A DNA stretch of 64,000 nt from Isoetes taiwanensis. Taxonomy: Eukaryota; Streptophyta; Lycopodiopsida; Isoetales; Isoetaceae. Where the stretch lies: contig JAJEKV010000054.1 in assembly GCA_021234155.1 (NCBI GenBank), forward strand, positions 4,883,962-4,947,961. The letters run 5' to 3'. The translations under genes were made by a program, and so were the position numbers. A model generated the notes under the pieces. It worked only from the letters and a program-made list of their open reading frames with translations, ran no database searches and was not told where the DNA came from. This document shows positions 34,541-47,103 of the stretch, piece by piece; within the stretch, counting starts at the first letter, position 1, and each line of letters opens with the position of its first letter.

Positions 34541-37053
34541 ATTTAAGCTATTTTGCTTTAATTAAGCAATATTGGAATATTTGTTTCAATAATTGTTTCA
34601 ATGAGAAAATAAAGCTCAATACAGGATGCGGCCCTGCTTAAAAAGCACGGTACTTGTTTGCAAAAAGCCAAGTTACGCCAAAGGAGAAAAGCCATAAAAT
34701 ATGTTATTTGATAAGAGATGCTTATGGTGAGGTCGTTTGTGATGAAAAGGGCCAAGTGTGGCTTTGTATAAGTGTGGCTTTGTATAAGGTTATGGTACCA
34801 ATATTAATGGTTGTACTTGGACAACATTAAAGCAAAGGAGAGACGTGCCTATTTAAAAGAAAACCATGGGTGATGGCAAAAAGCGACATTGGCATTTTAT
34901 TTAGACTTGATATGCTCAGTAGTATAAAGACAAACTTTGTTTTGAAGAGAGTAAGTGCCGAAAATCCAACGGCAAGCAAAATATTTAGGCTTTATGCATT
35001 TGGGGCTTTTCCCAACATACTTTTAGCGCCCAAAAGGGCCGCCTCCTCTGGGCTTATTGGTTCTGATACCAAAAGCTATGATCTCCATCTATCTGTTCGA
35101 TTCTAAAAACTAGACGCCAGTGGTTTTTAGAGATGGTTGAAGTGTTTTAAGGTGGATTCTACTGGTTATTATGAGCTCTGGCGGATCATATGATGTCTGA
35201 TAAGCCCTTTGAGCAATGCAACCAAAAATATAGTGGCCGGATTTGCTGCCAAAGTACAGGGATCGAAAATGCAATTCGATTTCGATGCCATACACAGGTT
35301 CTTCCTTGCACAAAGATAAGCTTTTGTTATTTGATATTTCCATATCTACATGTTGTAGCTAAAAAACATGTTGAGGATTTGATAGAAATACTTTTTTTTT
35401 GGGATGATCCTTGCTTAATATGGCACTGCCAAATTCGTTTTGCCAGGATATGGCCAAAAAGAGGTCTGGCTTGTGGCTATGAAGATGCTTCACAAGAAAA
35501 CAGATCTTTAATAGCAGCCACTTCTTAAATATTGATTTCTGTGTAAAGTTGGGCTTTGATGGACGTTGAAGGCATTGTCGAACTGATGTTGGTGCCTAAG
35601 ATAAAAATCTGGCCTATTTTGTTACAAAAAGAGGTCTGGTTCTGTTTTCAACAGAAAATTGTGCTTTTGTACACAACACTCTAGTTGATATTAGCTTGGA
35701 AAGAAAGGGTAATTAATGGCACTCGGATGCTTTTGTCGGCGCTTTGCAGGCTAAATAAAATAGCTTACCAATAGATGTCAAAAGGTTTTTGTGCCAAAAT
35801 ATTACTTGGTTGGAGCATTTGATGATGCTGTATAATGCTGGTCTACAACATTACTACAGTGCACAAGGTGTTCTTTTTGCTTCAGGGCAAGGAGAGCGTC
35901 TACTACAGGTTCTTATCAACAAACTTCATTCTATTTAGAATTTAAGCAACTGTGGCTACATGGGTTTGCTTGAATGAAATAAATGGGCTGATTTTCTAAC
36001 TGCAGAAGCATGCAGACTGGTTTGTTAACATGGTTGCACAGATAGGCACCTTTATGTTGTAAGCCTTACGCAGGATAAGGATTCACTAGTTTGTGTTATC
36101 TGATTAATATCACAGACTTGTAAGTGCTAGGATGCTTGTAGCATGTCCATGCATCAATTATTTATAGCAGCCACTGATTTATTCTTACGTGCTTGGATGC
36201 TTGTAGCACGTCTAGGCATATTATGTCTAAAGCAACAAGGTTTGTTGTTAAAGTTTAAAATGATAAAAATCTTATAACATGCTATGACATTGACTATGGT
36301 TATCAAGGTTGCCAGCTAGATTTGGGACTAAGAAATTAGTTCTCGTCTAATGGTAATGCTTGAGGCCAACTGGGAATTCTAAAATATCACATTCCAGTTT
36401 CCTTTTCTTGTTAAATGTCATCTCAGGGCAAAAGGATACAATTGGTGATCAGTGATAAACTGAGAGACCCAATGTACCTTTTGGCCCTTGCACATTTACC
36501 ATTATCATGCTAATTGTGTATTGATTGGCTGCAGGTACGGGTTCTCTCCTTCAATTGTCTCTATTTTGCTGTTAGAGTTGGCGTTAACGCGGAAATGGAA
36601 TATCTGGATGCGTAAAGAGATGGAATAAGCAACACTTTGATAGTGACAGCAGTTCATCTGAATGACAAAAACAGAGCCAAAAAACTGGTTATTATTGTCA
36701 AATTTTGTTTCTGGAATGCTTTTGTATTTCTGAATTTCAAACATGAAATATGATAGAAGGTAATTTAGAGTTGAAGGCTCTATTTTCAGCTTTAAAAATC
36801 TGATGTGATACGTTGATAATAGTCTTAAAGATGGAATTCTTTTTTGGCTATGTCTTATTAAATATATGAGAAAGCATTTTAATGCACATGCTTCAATTTT
36901 TTGTCAGTAATCAATGGTCTTCAAATTACTTAGGCTTTGGAAAGAGAGGTACTAGTCTAGACTGGCTTGTTCAGTTTAGATAGTAGGATGATAATACTGC
37001 CAAGGGATTGACCGAGGTAGATGCTAATCTAGCGTATGCTAGTTTAGGCCAGG
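34541..37053 (+). repeat. 2.5-kb direct duplication, copy 2
   Basis: It is the uninterrupted copy of 30515-33593. Differences are mostly small indels and a few substitutions (for example AGAGCTTTAATAG against AGATCTTTAATAG), which points to a recent event. Confidence 0.9.
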
Positions 37054-37077
37054 TTTTTTTTTTTTTTTTTTTTTTTT
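37054..37077 (+). repeat. T24 homopolymer
   Basis: It directly follows copy 2. The matching site after copy 1 has T8 (33594-33601). Confidence 0.95.
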
Positions 37078-37099
37078 ATTGATAATTATATCTTTTTCT

Positions 37100-37327
37100 A
37101 GAATGTGCTCTTAGGCATGGGATACGGATTCTAGAACAATATGTTGGCAACAATTTTTGGCCAACCCAGTAATACATGTGGTATGCCCAACCTAGAATGT
37201 GCTCTCAGGCATGGGATACGGATATAATTATTCTAGAACAATATGTTGGCAATTCCTATGAAGTGGGAATAACATGCCCAGGTTGGCATGTTTGTAATAC
37301 ATGTGGTACGCTTGTTGAACCCAAGGT
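37100..37327 (+). pseudogene. duplicated exon-like fragment with a CxxC motif
   Basis: Two neighbouring copies of GAATGTGCTC(T)AGGCATG ... TCTAGAACAATATGTTGGCAA encode CALRHGIRILEQYVGN. The first follows an AG acceptor (TTTCTAG). The second has a short insertion and continues as GITCPGWHVCNTCGTLVEPK, then AG/GT (a possible donor). CPGWHVCNTC has the spacing of a small zinc-binding knuckle. I do not recognise the parent gene. It looks like an exon captured or duplicated by a repeat. Confidence 0.4.
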
Positions 37328-38600
37328 TAGACCTTCACTTTATTCTGGTTCTCAGATGTATTTTTGGAAAAACAAAACCTTGTGCTAGGCTTTTCTAATG
37401 ATATATTTTCATGGCATTTTCTAATTGCATTGTGCCTCCAGCATTAAGAATATATGTCTTGGACAAAAAGTACTAAGATGGCATAAAGTGTAGCCAATAT
37501 TAATGATAGCAAGATATGGCAGGAAACTCCCACTCGGCTTTGCATTGAAAGTAACAGTTGGTATTTTAACCTCAGGGTTATAGTCCTTTTATGGAATAAT
37601 AAAAAAAGAATGAAAGTTATTTTACAGTGTGATGCGTTTAGGGTTAGCATCTAATTTGGCTTTGCGGCCTGATGAAGGCAAGACAAGGGCTCGCTATTGG
37701 ATCTTCACATTTGATTCACAGATTCAAATAGATCGGATCTGAATACTTCTCGGCATTTGCATGCTTGGAAGAATGATTTTTTCTGGGAAAAAGTATGGCA
37801 ACAGAACTTTGATGTATTTGCCAAGCTGCTCATCCGTTGATGGATTGGACCCATTCGTTGATGGATTTGTCTCAGGTTTTGATATATTTGAATGCCTCTT
37901 TCATTTCTTAGACTAATCCATGGGAGCATTCCGGAACTCTGGACCTCCAAGAAAATCTCAGCTTTGTGCCTTATCATATTCAGTTGTTTGCAAGCAGACC
38001 TCACCTTAACGGCGCTTCCAGCGGTATGTGCAGCTTTCTCAGGCCAAAATGCCCTTTAGATAGATGTCTATTTCGTGGATAATACATGGATTCGGCACAT
38101 TCTCTTGGCTGTTTGCATGCCATTGAAGCAAAATCATGAAGTCCTTTGCAGCACTGATTTGCTTTGAAAAGATCCAAATGGGTTAGTCTGACTGCCTGCT
38201 CCAAGTTCGACCCATTTCTGTAAGCTCTTTTGCATGAATAGATATGATTCACAGGGAAGATCAGAGATGCAATATATCAAAAGATCCTCAGTATCCCTAT
38301 GCAATCGGCTGGAGGGCGAGGATAAATCGCTCAAATCAAACTTCAGGTAACTGGATTTGTTACATTTATCATTTTATAGCGAAGGAAGCTTTGCAAATGC
38401 TTATAAACTACAATTTAGTCGTGGTTATAATAAGGTTCTGATTTCTCATTTGAAACACCATTTTGCACGATTGATGCACACCTTGAAGTGATACTGCAAA
38501 AGTAAGCTGCTTGTGAGGTGATAAACTATGCTGGTTGCATAAAACATTTTTGTGTCTTAGAATTCTAAAATTTGTACTGAATTTAATTCTTCCATATTTT
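37328..38600. other. unassigned AT-rich region
   Basis: Minus-strand frames at 37700-38330 look weakly protein-like (SINEWVQSIN, GLHDFASMACKQPREC) but are broken, and I recognise no family. Confidence 0.3.
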
Positions 38601-38619
38601 GCATTCTATTTTCCATTTG

Positions 38620-39404
38620 CTTACACTAACAAAGGGCAAGAGGCTACATTGGGTGAAGGGCGATGAGCCGAGAATACCCAATGTACCTTTTGGCCCCTGC
38701 ATCATTACCACTTCGTGCTAATGTTTGCTTGTTTGGCTGCAGGTACGGATATTCTCCTCTCAATGTGGCTCTCTTGTCCTAGTTAACTGGTTTTAGCAGA
38801 AAGGAATGATGGAATTATGCTGCCAAGTTCATGGCAAAGGAGGAATCGAGAAGCTGGCTACATAACTTAGCCCACAAGGATATAAGGAGTTACATGCAAC
38901 TAATTGGACTTTCTGGAGTCCATAAAAGGTTTACTTCATTGATTAAGGGAAGTGGCTTTATGCTAAACAATATTTTCTTAATATTAAACAAGATATTGTA
39001 TTCTGCTATCTCATATGCGTGCATAAGATAATGCATGAAAAAATACTTTGAAGCTTTGATATCTAAATTTGGTTGGCTTTTGTACCATAGCTTTATGTAT
39101 GATGCCTAGAGTGGTACATTCTAAAAAGGTACTTAATGATAACATTACATTCTAAAAAAGTATTTAATGATAAAACCATCTGGCTCTTGTATTTTGTAGT
39201 ACTGAAAGATGCATGACCAGAGACTAAAGTCAGTAGAGCATGAGCATGTTACTAAGTCATGAACATGTTTCAGATAATGATCACAGGGAAAATATGCCAT
39301 CTTGGATTAGCTCGGTCCAAGTATGGGATGATAAGGCTACGGATGGATTGACTGAAGTAGTTTGAAGTGCTAGTGGGCTTTTGTCTAGGCTAGCTCGATC
39401 AGGG
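38620..39404 (+). repeat. diverged third copy of the 2.5-kb repeat family
   Basis: Matching landmarks are CCCAATGTACCTTTTGGCCC then GGCTGCAGGTACGG (about 38670-38750; compare 33008 and 36467), and near the end GGGATGATAA...GATTGAC(T/C)GA(A/G)GTAG followed by a T run. The parts between are much changed. It shows that the 2.5-kb unit belongs to an older repeat family. Confidence 0.6.
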
Positions 39405-39428
39405 TTTTTTTTTTTTTTTTTTTTTTTT
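39405..39428 (+). repeat. T24 homopolymer
   Basis: It ends the third copy of the repeat family, as in copies 1 and 2. Confidence 0.9.
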
Positions 39429-39480
39429 CTGCAATGAGTTTGCTCAGTCCTTTTGGGTGGCACTTTAATTCAGTCATATA

Positions 39481-39760
39481 GGAAGTGAATTCACGCTAGC
39501 AACTTGTGCTTGGCATGAATTCATGCTGGCAATTCACGCCGGACGCGAACTGCTTGTAATAATTCAAATAATTCATTGTAAGCTTGTTCTCCTATAAGTG
39601 CCAGCACGATTTATGCCAAATGCGAATTGCTTATAAGAATTCATGACAAGTGGATCTTATAAGCATATCGCACTTGGCATGAATTCATGCTGGCAATTCA
39701 CACATGGTGCTTGTAGGAATTCACGCCTAACGTGAAGTGCAAATACACACGAAGCGTGCT
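39481..39760. repeat. GAATTC-centred palindromes and GAATTCACGC motifs
   Basis: The perfect palindrome GCATGAATTCATGC occurs at 39513-39526 and 39677-39690, each inside (C/G)TTGGCATGAATTCATGC then TGGCAATTCAC. Related GAATTCACGCC motifs recur in between, and one also occurs at about 30445-30478. Confidence 0.7.
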
Positions 39761-39799
39761 GTGCCTTACTTAATTTTCCTTTTCATGCAGCCCTTACAT

Positions 39800-41225
39800 G
39801 GAGCAAATGTGCCATACTCGCTAGCAATGAATAGAATATCGAAATCCATTGCAAACAAAATAGGGAGGAACAAAGCCAGAAGAGTATAAGTCATTGGAAA
39901 AACCTTAGCCTAGACTATCATTCAAGATAAGAAAACAAGACCCCAAAAATGCAACAAGAAAAACCGATGAGGAAGCTGAGGAGACTTCTAAGACTACTTC
40001 TAGAGGCTCTACAAATGCCTACATGATCATCTTCTCCAGTGATAAAGTCTGGGCGAAGTGGAACGAGTTCTTAGATGCTTATACCCAAAAACTTTTATCA
40101 GATTCCATGAGAAAAATGCCTCCACAAGACACTAATTGATTTAAAGATCATTGTGTGGAGAAAAGATTCAGGACCTTCAGAAAGATGAAGCCATTTGTGT
40201 TTTAGACCAATGCATAAGCAAAGAGATTTTGTATAAAAAGAGTGCATCAATTAAGAATATAATATTTTTTTATTAAATGTAATCATGTAAAGGATACGAG
40301 AATTATGAAGGTAGCAATTTAGCAAGAACTACAGAAGCTATTTGTTATGTAACTCTGGTAGACAAATATCCAAAACAAATGTTTTCTGGTTTAAGGACTT
40401 TCTTAAAAACATAGAATAGAAAAAAAACCAACAAAGTACTGCAATACTACCAGCTAAGATGATAGTTGAGCTGAGAAGAAAGGTTGCCATATTGAAAGAT
40501 GTGGATGGTGAATTTGTTGCAGTACATTATCCAGTCTTTACTGGATATAAGGGCCTCCTACCTGATACAACAATAGGCCCTCAAAATATTTCTTTATTTG
40601 TATTGGATAAGCAAAATTGCAAAGGGAGAAAAGGGGATGAATCAAAAAGATTACAACAATTTTTTTACTAGCTGTATAGGCTTAACAATGAAGAAATATT
40701 TTACTATTGTAATCATATGCCCACCAAAAGAGCACATGCATTGGTGGCTTCATACGATTTAGAATGCTTAGAAGTGCTTAAGGAGGGTTCTCTTCTATTT
40801 GAAACAAAGTATGCTAATTTGAAAATGCATTATAAAAGCTCTTGTATAGTTTTTATCATGATATCCCTTGTGCCAGATGATGGTTATGAGGTAGCTAAAA
40901 ATAAAGAGGCGTCAGATAGAGATGCATTGCAGTGTTTTCTTCTGGATGATCCCATCTTAAATATATATATACATAATACAAAGCAAATGATGAGGAAGAA
41001 GTAAATGATTGCCAGGATGCCACTATTCACAACCTCTTCCATGAGGATCTCACTCTTGAAATTGACAACAAAAGAGAAGGGCGCTTGAATAAAAATGGGG
41101 TTGCAATCAATGTGGTTAGTTATCTTATTTATTGAGGCTTTCACTCCACTTAATATCACTTGTTGTGAACACACATTGGTAGAGAATCCTGAAGACATCA
41201 AGAAGATGTTAGAGTTTCCTTAATG
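39800..41225 (+). pseudogene. decayed coding-like region, family unknown
   Basis: Plus-strand pieces look protein-like. At about 39950-40190 there is SSDKVWAKWNEFLDAYTQKL. At 40459-40671 there is LRRKVAILKDVDGEF and PVFTGYKGLLPDTTIGPQN. At 40717-41004 and on to about 41222 there is NPEDIKKMLEFP. Stops and frameshifts separate them. I do not recognise the family, and a transposon gene is the simplest inference. Confidence 0.3.
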
Positions 41226-42772
41226 ATGACCAATCCATACACTTCTTTGACGTGTTTTTCAAAAAAAATACTAGCCAAGGCCGATAGGGATCCTCTAGGA
41301 CCAAATGCGAATAAGCAACTTATTCTCCGACCAATGACTCAGAACTACGAAGCATACAAACAGGGATGACTTCAAACAAGTGTCTCTTGAGTCCAAGACT
41401 AAGTAGATCTAGACTGAAACCAACTTAGAAGACATGATAAATGAAGCATTCAGATTGTTTCGTGTTGAGAGAATTATGAAATGCTTAGCAATTTCCTTAT
41501 AACAATAACAAGTATAGACTGATGTATGCTTTGATTCCTTACTACTGTTTCTACCACCTTTCCAGTAAAGCTAAATATGCTGTCTTATTTGGGGCCTAGA
41601 TTTTTTTGAGCCCACATATTCGAGACAAGCATATAATACCATGTAGTAACAACATTATTGAGATTAAATAAACTGCAACCTCAGAAGGTAAAGAGACTCA
41701 CAACTTCAGAGTGAACTTCTAGTACAGTTCCATGTCTTTTGTGGCAAACAGGGTTTGAGGTCTCTGGTTCTTCTTGGTGCAGAGTCTCGTGGATTGAATC
41801 ATTTTTTTTTCTACTGACATCTTTAACAGTATCCTCCTCTGAAAAAGATTATACAAGCACCACTGAACATAACAACATTTGATAAACAAGCTAAGATTAC
41901 TATACGAGCATACTTTTTCCATGGCCTTCCTTTGGCAGAGAAAGCTGATTGTTCGTGTGTGAAGGAGAATCGGGCCTAACACCTCCATGCCCCATCTTAT
42001 ATAGTACTGAAAAGGCCAAACAAAAGCCCTTTGTATTCTTTTTTTGTTTTCCCTTCTAACTCACTAATTGCAGCCTCTCACAGCATAGCAACAGCGCGCC
42101 AATTATTCAACAATTTAAAATCTGAAGAAGAGGAGCATGATTTCTGGCACCCAATAAACAAAGGGCTCCTGATCTCGAGGGCCCAAATGAGCAAACTAAC
42201 AAAACTGCCACATGCAAAGATCTGGAGCTCTGTCGGACCCAAAAATAGAGTTGTGTCAATTGCAGTGCCGAGATACCTAAAAAGCACAAAACACCAAAAG
42301 CAAAGCCATTGATTTTTCGAAAAGCACAATACATCAAAAGCAAAGCCATTGATTTTTCGAGCCTATCAAGTACAAAACGAAGATAAGAACTCCCATGGCT
42401 GCAACTTGGCAAAACAATAGTACCCCATTCCGGCAACCAAAATCCGAGTCGAAAATCTGAGTCGAAAATAACCTATCTTTGGTAAACAAATAGGCCAGAT
42501 CCAGATCCAAAAGATAGTCAGAAATACGTGAATTTCTTCATTCTATAACTAAAATTAATTATTTCTATTCTATTTTAATAGCACTCAGTAAGAAAAATAG
42601 GATGGTTTTATAAATATAACCAACCTCGTACATCGCGACGGACGGACGAGTTTTTACGTCCACGGAACCCAACTGGGTTATGGGACGGTACATACAAGGG
42701 CAACAGCCCATATATAGAACATGGGGACTAGACCCATCACCAAACACAATAACCAAATATTAAAAATTACCA
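41226..42772. other. unassigned region with one short tandem duplication
   Basis: At about 42283-42360 a 40-bp unit (AAAAGCACAA(A/T)ACA(C/T)CAAAAG, then CAAAGCCATTGATTTTTCG) is present twice. No gene is recognised. Confidence 0.5.
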
Positions 42773-43668
42773 TGACATATTTAACAAAATTTGGACTTAT
42801 TCAAATCTAATAAATGTACTTCAAGGATGCCATGATAATATTATATGTATTTTAGCTCTTATTGATTTTAATAATTTGTTCTGTTTATCTTTAGATAAAA
42901 AATATGTTACTTACTAAAATTTAAAGTTGCTTTCTAAATTAATTATCGGTTTCATCTATTTAGAATTAAATTTTCATCTAAGATAACTTTGTTTAATTAA
43001 AATGCTATTCTTTTCAAAATATTTAAAGAAAGTTTTAGATTGAAATTAATTAAATGATTACGTTTAAGTTTAATAAAAATTGAATAGTTTATTATTGACT
43101 AAATGTCAATATATTTTATTTCATCAATAATAAATTATTCAATAGGTATTATTAAATTATTAAATTTATATTATTTAATTAATTTCAACCTAAAACTTTT
43201 CTTAAAGTATTTTTAAAAGTGTAAAAGTTTGTAAATTGTTAAATTCTAATAATAGTTTTAAGCCAATCGCTTATGAAACCATCAGATTTCATTTAATTAT
43301 CATGATTGTTAAATTTGAATCTGTAAATTGAAATTTTTATATCTTTGAAATGCCCAATTATAAATAGATTCAAATGAAAAATTAGTTTGGAAATCAAGAT
43401 TATTCTTTGATAACCATTATAAGTTTAATTGAAAGATAAACTTATATAATAGAAATTTATAAAAATTATTACAATAAAGAAGAATAAAAAAATACATTTA
43501 TAATGGTGTTTCTTGAAGTGCTATCTATTAAATCTGAATAAGTCCAAATATAAGTAAAACTTATAAAATATATAACAATAAAGAAGAATAAAAAAATACA
43601 TTTATAATGGCGTTCTTGAAGTGCTATCTATTAAATCTGAATAAGTCCAAATTTTGTTGAATATGTCA
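42773..43668. mobile_element. 896-bp AT-rich foldback/MITE-like element
   Basis: The element begins TGACATATTTAACAAAATTT and ends AAATTTTGTTGAATATGTCA, which are near-perfect inverted repeats. Complementarity continues for most of each arm (for example GGACTTATTCA...CTTCAAG against CTTGAAG...TGAATAAGTCC). TTACCA flanks both sides (42767-42772 and 43669-43674), a likely 6-bp target duplication. The right arm holds an internal duplication of about 100 bp (43475-43560 and 43580-43655). No protein is encoded. The superfamily is uncertain. Confidence 0.75.
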
Positions 43669-43674
43669 TTACCA

Positions 43675-44215
43675 AGAAGAAGATAATGCTAATGCTAATG
43701 GTAATTTTGTGCTAATGGGAACAAACTATAAAATAACTGTGTCGAGCCATGCTCTATACAACATTCACCATAGTGATCATCAAAAAGTTAATTTTAAGTT
43801 TTCTTCTCTATCTTGTTTGAGTGTAATAAATGATAAAATGGTCATTAGTAAGCAACATATCAACACATATAAAAAATATTATAATAACCCTCAAATACCA
43901 ATAGTAGACCAGCTCCTATCCACTTTATCTTGAAGTTTACTTTTATGAGCCATAGATAGTTCAATCTGAAAAGAGACCTTAGTCTAGGTAAAATCAACTC
44001 GTTTATTAGATCAATCGACTCTATTTCTGTGCTTTTAAATAATCCAGTATGTTCTTTGTCTAACAGTGTGACAAATCTAATTGGTCCTCTTAGCATGTCT
44101 ATGGGGTTGGTCCAATTACCAAAATTATATCCCTTATCTTGTAGATAGCCATCCAACCATCTCCAGAAGTCCCCGATTTTAGGGTAATCGAAAATTGAGA
44201 ACATCAAGAGACTCC
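43675..44215. other. unassigned region next to the gag relic
   Basis: The long minus-strand frame overlapping 43860-44396 is largely a shadow of the gag relic and has no recognisable domain. Confidence 0.4.
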
Positions 44216-44217
44216 AA

Positions 44218-44640
44218 CTACTCGGACCGACCCCTGAAGTTTTTTGACTGATTTGGGCGCTTAACGGAACAATCACGAGCGATTTGGCCAGTCCCATCAC
44301 AATAGAGGCAGAGATTAGCATCTCTTTGACGTTGCTTCTCGGCCACAGACAAAGGTTCTCGAACCACACAGTCAATCTGCATAGGTACCGAACCATCTGA
44401 AGTGGGCGGTGTAGATGCTACTATGACTTCTGGAGCTCGCAAAATTAGGGAAATCGATTGCTTTTGTCTTTCTTGCCTATGGTAAAAAAGATGGTTATCA
44501 CAATGAACCGCAAACATGATAGCTTCATCCAGGGTTCTGGGATCCTCTATGGTCAGCAACATATCCTTCACATCATCGCGAAGTCCTCTTTGGAAATAAT
44601 CTCGAAGTGCTACATCATCCCAGGCTATATCTATTGATCT
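44218..44640 (-). pseudogene. Ty3/gypsy gag fragment
   Basis: On the minus strand the sequence reads WDDVALRDYFQRGLRDDVKD, then IEDPRTLDEAIMFAVHCDNHL, a basic linker, and a CCHC-type knuckle CLYCDGTGQIARDC in which the His is Gln. This is the C-terminal half of a retrotransposon gag (capsid plus nucleocapsid). No protease or RT follows, so it is an isolated fragment. Confidence 0.8.
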
Positions 44641-44779
44641 GAATTTATACTACTATTGAGAATTTACACTGAATTGAAGCTTGGATATGACTAGCAACTA
44701 GTTAAATGCATAAATCGGCAGCCAACATCAACGTTTTATTGAGTTTCTTGCTTACAGTACAGGTGCCGCACAGATCGTC

Positions 44780-45640
44780 CATTTTTCCTTCTGGCTTACA
44801 GTCAAGCCACCTTTTTTTTTATTCAATCTGCTACATTATTTTTATCCTGTTCATAATGTCTCTGATGTAATGCGTATGAATTTCTATGTGCTTGGACCTC
44901 TCATGCAATATTGGATTCTTGCACATGGCAATACAACTAGAGTTATCATAATTAAGAACAAGGGGGATGTTTTATAGCCATGCCAAGTTCTTCCAGTAAT
45001 CTTCTGCACCAAACCATTTCTTTTGCAGCCAAAGTAGCTGCTGTATATTCAGCCTCTGATGTAGACAATGCAACAGAAGTCTGCTTCTTGCATTTCCAAG
45101 ATACTGGTGCTCCAGCAAGCATCATGATAAAGCCAATTCTGCAATCTAGATCTCATGCCCAGTCTGAATCACAAAATGTTTTTAATTCTAGATCCTCTGT
45201 GCAAAATAATATTCCAACATGCTTTGTTCCTTGTAAATATCTTACAACCCTCTTAGCTGCTACCCAATGAGCTTTACCTGGATTATTGTTATATTTGCTA
45301 AGCATGTTAACAACAAACGCCACATCTGGCCTTGTACAATTGGCCAAGTATATCAGGCATCCTATCAGTTCTCTGTATGGAATACATTCCATCTCTTTCA
45401 CCTCTTCCTCTGTTTTTGGAGATAGATCACCTGATATCTTATGTCTGACTGCAAGTGGAGTATTGACAGCTTTGCAATTGGTCATTTTGAATCTTTTCAG
45501 TATAGCATCAATATCTAGCATTATAACAGGAGTTTTTTTTGTAATTTTATATGCTTTTTGCCATGGTTTTCCTATGATTTCAGTGCTGTATTCATTGGGC
45601 CATACTAAATAGTATTTCTAGAGTGCGGCTGTTTTGGAGC
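44780..45640 (-). pseudogene. Ty1/copia RT C-terminus and RNase H fragment
   Basis: The frame at 45521-45153 has LKRFKMTNCKAVNTPL, YRELIGCLIYLANCTRPDVA, LSKYNNNPGKAHWVAAKRVV and FCDSDWA, the typical end of copia RT and start of RNase H. Further on, in other frames, are SEAEYTA-like and HERSKHIEI...HYIRD pieces to about 44800. It resembles the complete element at 51879-57470 but is older and lacks gag, integrase and LTRs. Confidence 0.85.
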
Positions 45641-47095
45641 ATTGATCTGGATTACCTTCAACAATCTAACGGTTGTTATTGTGAGCACTCCATTCATATG
45701 GATCAAACTCCAAAAGTTTTGTCCTCTACACTATTGGCTTCTCGATTCGTGCTGCTGGAGGAGTGAATATATCTTCTCGATTCCTGCTGCTGGAGGAGTG
45801 AATATATGGTGGTATTGTAGATTGTGTTGTTCTTCCTTCATTCTACATATTTGGTATGAGGTTATTTTGCAACATATTAAGTTTTCTTGTACCTAGAGAT
45901 TAGGTTTAGCATGGGCATCAATCTGCTCTCCATCCTCGTGTTTGGTTCCCATGCCCGATATCTCTACAAATCATTCTTCATTCTGTTTTACTATTGCTTT
46001 TATGTTTAATATGTTGTTTTTTATTTTGTATTGCATGCATTACATGCTGAAAGGTTCAGAAGCCTAAGTTTCATGGAAGCCGCCTCACAGCATAATATCT
46101 AGCATCAGATCCTTTTCCTGATCCTTTTCAGCATCAACATCTACATCCTTTTCTTCTTGAAACCAAAAACTCATGCAAGCCTCTTCGGCTCACAGCATCA
46201 GAGAATTTCCTCCTTGAAACCAAAAAGTCTGGATGGCCAAAAAGTCTGGATGGCATGACAAATACCTCTGCGAAAAATTCCTTATTCTGTTTTTCTGTCT
46301 CTTTTTCTGTTTATTGCTTCTTCTGTTATTCCATGCTTGCAGCAGCGAAACTAGAAAAACCCTTAGGAAAAAACAACTCATGTTTAATCTACCTCCCCTG
46401 TTCTTGGTTGTTTAATCTACTTCCCCTGTGCCAAGCCATGTTGAAAACCTCTCAATCCAGCTCAGAACTGTACTACTAAAACTGCAGAAAATCAAAACCC
46501 AGCATGTCAATGAAAACTGTGAATGAAATTCAAGTGCCGACATGTCAATCTTGATCAAGAGCCGACATGTCAATCTTCGGCCCATCTCCGAACACTTGCC
46601 AAAGAAACCGATATTGGAATGGCCATGGAATCGAAGCCCATCTCTGAAATCGGAGCCCATCTCTGACATCGATGCCCATCTCCGAATACTTCCTTAACAA
46701 ACCCTAACAAATGAGCAAACCCTAACCTCGTCTACCTTCTGTGCTCTATAACCCCTGGTCGAAACCATTAACAACACCATTAACATTGAAACAGAAAAAA
46801 CTTGCAAAAATATCTAGCATTATAGTATTTTAGAATATCTAGTATCTTAATATTTTACTTGCATTATCGGTGAAAGCTCTTTCAGCTTTGCCATTACTAT
46901 TTCAGCTTTGGTGTGTGCTCCATTGGTCTTGTACCACTACGTCCCTCTGGTTCATAACATGCAAACATGCAGGTTATTTATTATTTACAGATAATGTGGT
47001 TGCCTTCATTATGGCTTGTCTGCAAAACAAAAAACTCATTCTTTATATACATCTATCATTACATGTTTGTGTATTGGTGGATAATATTGTTACAG
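45641..47095. other. unassigned region with small tandem duplications
   Basis: A 41-bp unit (TTCTCGATTC(G/C)TGCTGCTGG, then AGGAGTGAATATA) is doubled at about 45738-45808. AGCCCATCTCTGA(A/C)ATCG(G/A) is repeated at about 46635-46680. No gene is recognised. Confidence 0.5.
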
Positions 47096-47103
47096 GCACG
47101 GTA

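Noticed and set aside
30515-37053. Interpretation of the 2.5-kb pair as LTRs of a giant element
   Set aside because: No TG...CA ends, no primer site or polypurine tract in the 0.94-kb spacer, and no flanking target duplication seen.
43860-44396. 178-codon minus-strand frame
   Set aside because: It overlaps the gag relic in another frame and shows no motif of its own.
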